Below, in pieces: positions 14,304 to 16,816 of a DNA stretch of 16,816 bases. Both the position numbers and the translations under genes were made by a program. Below the pieces are notes generated by a model. The model ran no database searches. It saw nothing but the letters and a program-made list of their open reading frames with translations, and was not told where the DNA came from. The DNA is from an uncultured Clostridia bacterium (GTDB lineage Bacteria > Bacillota > Clostridia > Christensenellales > Aristaeellaceae). The stretch is from NCBI GenBank assembly GCA_934630705.1, contig CAKTWP010000036.1:1-16816 (forward strand). The letters are read 5' to 3'. Each line of letters begins with the position of its first letter. Positions within the stretch are counted from its first letter, which is position 1.

Positions 14304-14385
14304 TTACCCAGCAATACGCCCCAGATTGGAAGAAAGGCACGCAAGCACTTTCTCCTAATCCGGGGCATGTTTGTTTATCGGGTAA
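14304..14385. terminator. Nested palindrome between convergent fucO and GH2 genes
   Basis: The inner stem of about 16 pairs over 19 positions runs GCCCCAGATTGGAAGAAAG (14318-14336) against CTTTCTCCTAATCCGGGGC (14348-14366). An outer TTACCC/GGGTAA pair (14304-14309 and 14380-14385) encloses it. The plus strand is followed by ATGTTTGTTTATC, a loose T-rich tail. Its place between two converging genes fits a shared bidirectional terminator. Confidence 0.55.
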
Positions 14386-14392
14386 ATTCTGT

Positions 14393-16114
14393 TTATTCCT
14401 CAATTGCCGCCTTGCGCCGGTTGATTTCCCGGATCACCTCGGGCGGGAACTTGGGCTGGCGGTGGTAGGTATACAGGCCGTTCTGCTCCTGCTCCACGTC
14501 GGTAAGCTGGGTATAGCAGAAGCCCATATGCTCCGGATTACGCAGCAGCGCCATCGTCAAGCCCTCATAGCGGGCAAGGAATTCCTCGCTCGTTTTAGGC
14601 CCTTCGCCGTAGCCCCAGCCGCTTTCATCGTCCGTCCAGCGAATGCCGCCATATTCCGACACGAACATAGGCAGCTTCCCATCATAATGCTGATGCCGCT
14701 TCCGTTCGTCATAAAGCTCCGCGCCGGGCTGATAGCGTTGGGCATACACTTCGGGATTCTGCTCGTAATCATGGGTATCGTAAATATCGGTCTGGGCATG
14801 ATAGCCGCCGCTGGTATCGATGCAGGGTCGGCTGGGATCCATCGCCTTGGTGGCGCGATAGGTCATCTGCAGCGTCAGTTGGCGCAGGCCATCGTTGGAT
14901 TCTCCCCAGGCTTCATTGTAGGGGCACCAGCCCACAATGGCGGGCACGTTGATATCACGCTCCACCACCTCCAGCCATTCCCGCAGGAAAATGGACATGG
15001 TGTGGGGCTTGGCCGGATCGATCCCCCAGCTGGCCATTTCGCCCCAGCAGATATAGCCCAGCTTGTCTGCCCAATACAGGAACCGCTGCTCAAACACCTT
15101 CTGATGCAGCCGCGCGCCGTTAAAGCCCATGGCCATCGACATTTCAATGTCCGCCTTCAGGGCCGCGTCGGTGGACGCGGTATAAATACCATCCGGATAG
15201 AAGCCCTGATCCAGAATCAGCCGCTGGAACACGGGCTTGCCGTTAATCAGGCACTTTTTGCCGTCAAAGGAAATGGTGCGCAGGCCAAAATAGCTGTCCA
15301 CGATGTCTACCGTCTCGCCGCCATTTTTCAGCGTCAGCTTCAAATCATAGAGATTGGGTTCGCCGGGAGCCCAGAGATGCTTGTGGTCCATTGTCAGGGT
15401 CAGCTTGGCATGATTTCCATCCACCAGTGCCTGGGCCTTGCCCTCAGTCCTGCCCTCAAAGGCGGCCGCTGCTTCCAGCGTCATCCCGGCAGCCGGGCCG
15501 TTGATGGTAGCGTCCAGATACACGCTGCCATTGGCCGCATCCGGCGTAAGCCGCATCTTTTCCACATAGACCGGGCTCACCCATTCCAGCCACACGGTCT
15601 GCCAGATACCGGTTGTGCGGGTATAGCTGCAGCCGTAGGAATGGAACCGGGAGCTTTGCTTGCCAAAGGGCTGCCGGCCGCCCCGCAGGTCATCATCCGC
15701 GCAGACCACCAGCGTGTTCTCCCCCGCATGAACCGCAGCCGTGATTTCAAAGGTGAAGGAGGCGTATCCGCCCTCATGCGTCCCCACGCTCTGGCCGTTG
15801 ACCCACGCTTCGCACTTGTAATCCACCGCGCCAAAATGCAGCAGCACGCGCTTGCCCGCCGCTTCTGCAGGCAAGTTAAAGCAGCGGCGATACCAGACCG
15901 CGGCCATAAAATCCTTGTAATTCACGCCGGAAAGCGCGCTCTCCGGGCAGAAGGGCACCAGAATTTCCTGGGCCAGCTTTTCCTTTTCCATCAGCCCCCG
16001 GGCGCGGCCGGAAGCGCCATGATCGATTTCAAACTGCCATGTGCCGTTCAGGTTCATCCAGCCGGGGCGCACGAACTGCGGCCGGGGATATTCGGGGCGG
16101 GGCATATGCTGCAT
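14393..16114 (-). CDS. Cytosolic GH2-family glycoside hydrolase
   Basis: 573 residues without a signal peptide. The N-terminal jelly-roll sugar-binding domain is at about 15-180 (RPGWMNLNGTWQF at 16-28; VDYKCEAWVNGQSVGTHEGGY at about 97-117). An immunoglobulin-like domain follows at about 185-280, then the TIM-barrel catalytic domain at about 295-573. The acid/base Glu is predicted in NEAW (Glu401) and the nucleophile in SEYGG (Glu487). GH2 enzymes remove beta-galactose, beta-glucuronic acid, beta-mannose or alpha-arabinose; I see no N-x-K motif of true beta-glucuronidases, so the substrate is open. The ATG at 16112-16114 is chosen because AAGGAGAGG lies 6 bases upstream; the frame runs on to 16180 without a site. 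It has its own promoter (16152-16180) downstream of the aldo/keto reductase gene and converges on fucO. Confidence 0.93.
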   Translation of the reverse strand: MQHMPRPEYPRPQFVRPGWMNLNGTWQFEIDHGASGRARGLMEKEKLAQEILVPFCPESALSGVNYKDFMAAVWYRRCFNLPAEAAGKRVLLHFGAVDYKCEAWVNGQSVGTHEGGYASFTFEITAAVHAGENTLVVCADDDLRGGRQPFGKQSSRFHSYGCSYTRTTGIWQTVWLEWVSPVYVEKMRLTPDAANGSVYLDATINGPAAGMTLEAAAAFEGRTEGKAQALVDGNHAKLTLTMDHKHLWAPGEPNLYDLKLTLKNGGETVDIVDSYFGLRTISFDGKKCLINGKPVFQRLILDQGFYPDGIYTASTDAALKADIEMSMAMGFNGARLHQKVFEQRFLYWADKLGYICWGEMASWGIDPAKPHTMSIFLREWLEVVERDINVPAIVGWCPYNEAWGESNDGLRQLTLQMTYRATKAMDPSRPCIDTSGGYHAQTDIYDTHDYEQNPEVYAQRYQPGAELYDERKRHQHYDGKLPMFVSEYGGIRWTDDESGWGYGEGPKTSEEFLARYEGLTMALLRNPEHMGFCYTQLTDVEQEQNGLYTYHRQPKFPPEVIREINRRKAAIEE

Positions 16115-16151
16115 GCAGATCCTCTCCTTATGTGAAAAGTCTTTCTGCCTT

Positions 16152-16180
16152 ATTCTATCGGATTTTCCTGCAATCCGCAA
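16152..16180 (-). promoter_or_regulatory. GH2 promoter with a palindromic spacer
   Basis: The minus strand reads TTGCGG (16175-16180), a 17-base spacer, then TAGAAT (16152-16157). The spacer is almost filled by a hyphenated palindrome, CGGATT-N7-AATCCG (16159-16177). A regulator binding there would block the polymerase, so it looks like a repressor operator. Confidence 0.6.
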
Positions 16181-16186
16181 GCCCCT

Positions 16187-16816
16187 TCAGGAATTTTCCA
16201 CGCCGCAGATGCGGTCGATCTGCGCCAGCTCATCCGGGGTGAAGTCGGTATGGTTCGCCGCGCGAAGGTTCTGGAGAATCTGCTCGGGCTTGGATGCGCC
16301 GATGAGCACGCTGGTGACGATTCCATCCCGCAGCACCCAGCTCAGGGCCATTTCCGCCAGCGATTGACCGCGCTTGGCCGCCAGGAGATTCAGCTGCTGA
16401 ATCTGGGAAAGACGCTCCGGGGTGAGCGCCGAATCCTTGAGGAACCGGCCATCGGTGCGCATCCGGCTGTCCGCTGGCACGCCCTGCAGATACCGATTCG
16501 TCAGCAGGCCCTGTGCCAGAGGGCTGAAGGCAATAATGCCCTTGCCCAGCTCTGCCGAAGCCTGCTTCAGGCCGTTATGCTCGATGCCCCGGTCGAAGAT
16601 GGAATAACGGTTCTGATTGATGATAAAGGGGCAATGCATATCCCGCAGCAGTGCTTCCGCTTCTCGCAGCCGTGGGCCATCATAGTTGGACAGGCCCACA
16701 TACAGCGCCTTGCCGCTTTGCACCGCCTGGGCCAGGGCGCTCATGGTCTCCTCCAGCGGCGTTTCCGGATCCGGGCGATGATGATAGAAAATATCCACAT
16801 AATCCAGCCCCATCCG
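16187..16816 (-). CDS. Aldo/keto reductase of the YghZ/Gpr type, N-terminus cut by window edge
   Basis: The visible 210 residues are the C-terminal two thirds of an NADPH-dependent aldo/keto reductase. Segments match E. coli YghZ (L-glyceraldehyde 3-phosphate reductase) closely from memory: MGLDYVDIFYHHRPD, TPLEETMSALAQAVQSGKALYVGLSNY, FSPLAQGLLTNRYLQGVPADSRM, RGQSLAEMALSWVLRDGIVTSVLIGAS. The FYHHR segment holds the probable catalytic His; the Tyr and Lys lie beyond the window. NADP-binding residues are expected in the VLIGASKPEQILQN region. The family reduces aldehydes such as L-glyceraldehyde 3-phosphate and methylglyoxal. The stop is 72 bases before the GH2 start and the genes share a strand, but GH2 has a separate promoter. 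Family firm; substrate inferred. Confidence 0.92.
   Translation of the reverse strand, partial: RMGLDYVDIFYHHRPDPETPLEETMSALAQAVQSGKALYVGLSNYDGPRLREAEALLRDMHCPFIINQNRYSIFDRGIEHNGLKQASAELGKGIIAFSPLAQGLLTNRYLQGVPADSRMRTDGRFLKDSALTPERLSQIQQLNLLAAKRGQSLAEMALSWVLRDGIVTSVLIGASKPEQILQNLRAANHTDFTPDELAQIDRICGVENS

Noticed and set aside
14132..16135. 667-residue plus-strand open frame
   Set aside because: Antisense of the GH2 gene and crossing the palindromic intergenic region; no domain or ribosome binding site.
1..16816. CRISPR array, insertion sequence or phage gene cluster
   Set aside because: No regularly spaced direct repeats, transposase or phage structural gene could be found on reading both strands.

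Overview
The window looks like a piece of chromosome from a GC-rich Bacillota (Firmicutes) bacterium, most likely an uncultured gut Clostridia member. Supporting signs are strong AAGGAGG-type ribosome binding sites, near-consensus sigma-A promoters with 17-base spacers, an LplB/YtcP-type sugar ABC transporter with a large solute-binding protein, a membrane-spanning AraC-type regulator, and tRNA genes with encoded CCA. The exact lineage is inference.

Left part (1-4100): a cut-off, AT-richer SdpI/YhfL-family membrane protein gene runs off the left edge. It is followed by tRNA-Lys(CUU) with a perfect-consensus promoter and a terminator, a secreted SH3 + RCC1-like repeat protein, a divergent small XRE regulator whose reading frame runs through a strong terminator hairpin, an unrecognised 214-residue protein with its own promoter, and tRNA-Ser(GGA) with promoter and terminator. 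Stretches of apparently empty DNA separate these genes.

Centre (4400-10660): a minus-strand operon encodes a solute-binding protein and two permeases (binding protein, LplB-like, YtcP-like) and ends in a good terminator. No ATPase gene is present, as is usual when a shared MsmK-like ATPase is used. The binding protein has a signal peptide in which the lipobox position that should be Cys is Gly. Divergent from it is a 754-residue regulator with two membrane segments around an extracellular sensor and a C-terminal AraC DNA-binding domain. It probably senses the sugar outside the cell and controls this locus.

Right part (10700-16816): downstream of the regulator, without a visible new promoter, lie a cytosolic five-bladed-propeller glycosidase (GH43/GH130/GH117-like) and a DUF362 protein with two 4Fe-4S motifs. 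Then comes a separately promoted fucO-type lactaldehyde reductase. Convergent to it are a cytosolic GH2 glycoside hydrolase with its own promoter and a partial aldo/keto reductase of the YghZ (Gpr) type that runs off the right edge. The region reads as a glycan or glycoside utilisation locus: import of an oligosaccharide, cytosolic cleavage, and reduction of the resulting aldehydes. The substrate cannot be fixed from the sequence; the fucO-type enzyme hints at fucose or rhamnose.

Notable non-coding structure: a 22-pair imperfect hairpin just upstream of fucO, a perfect 20-pair palindrome just after it without any U-tract, a nested palindrome between the convergent fucO and GH2 genes, and hyphenated palindromes within the GH2 and binding-protein promoters that could be operators.
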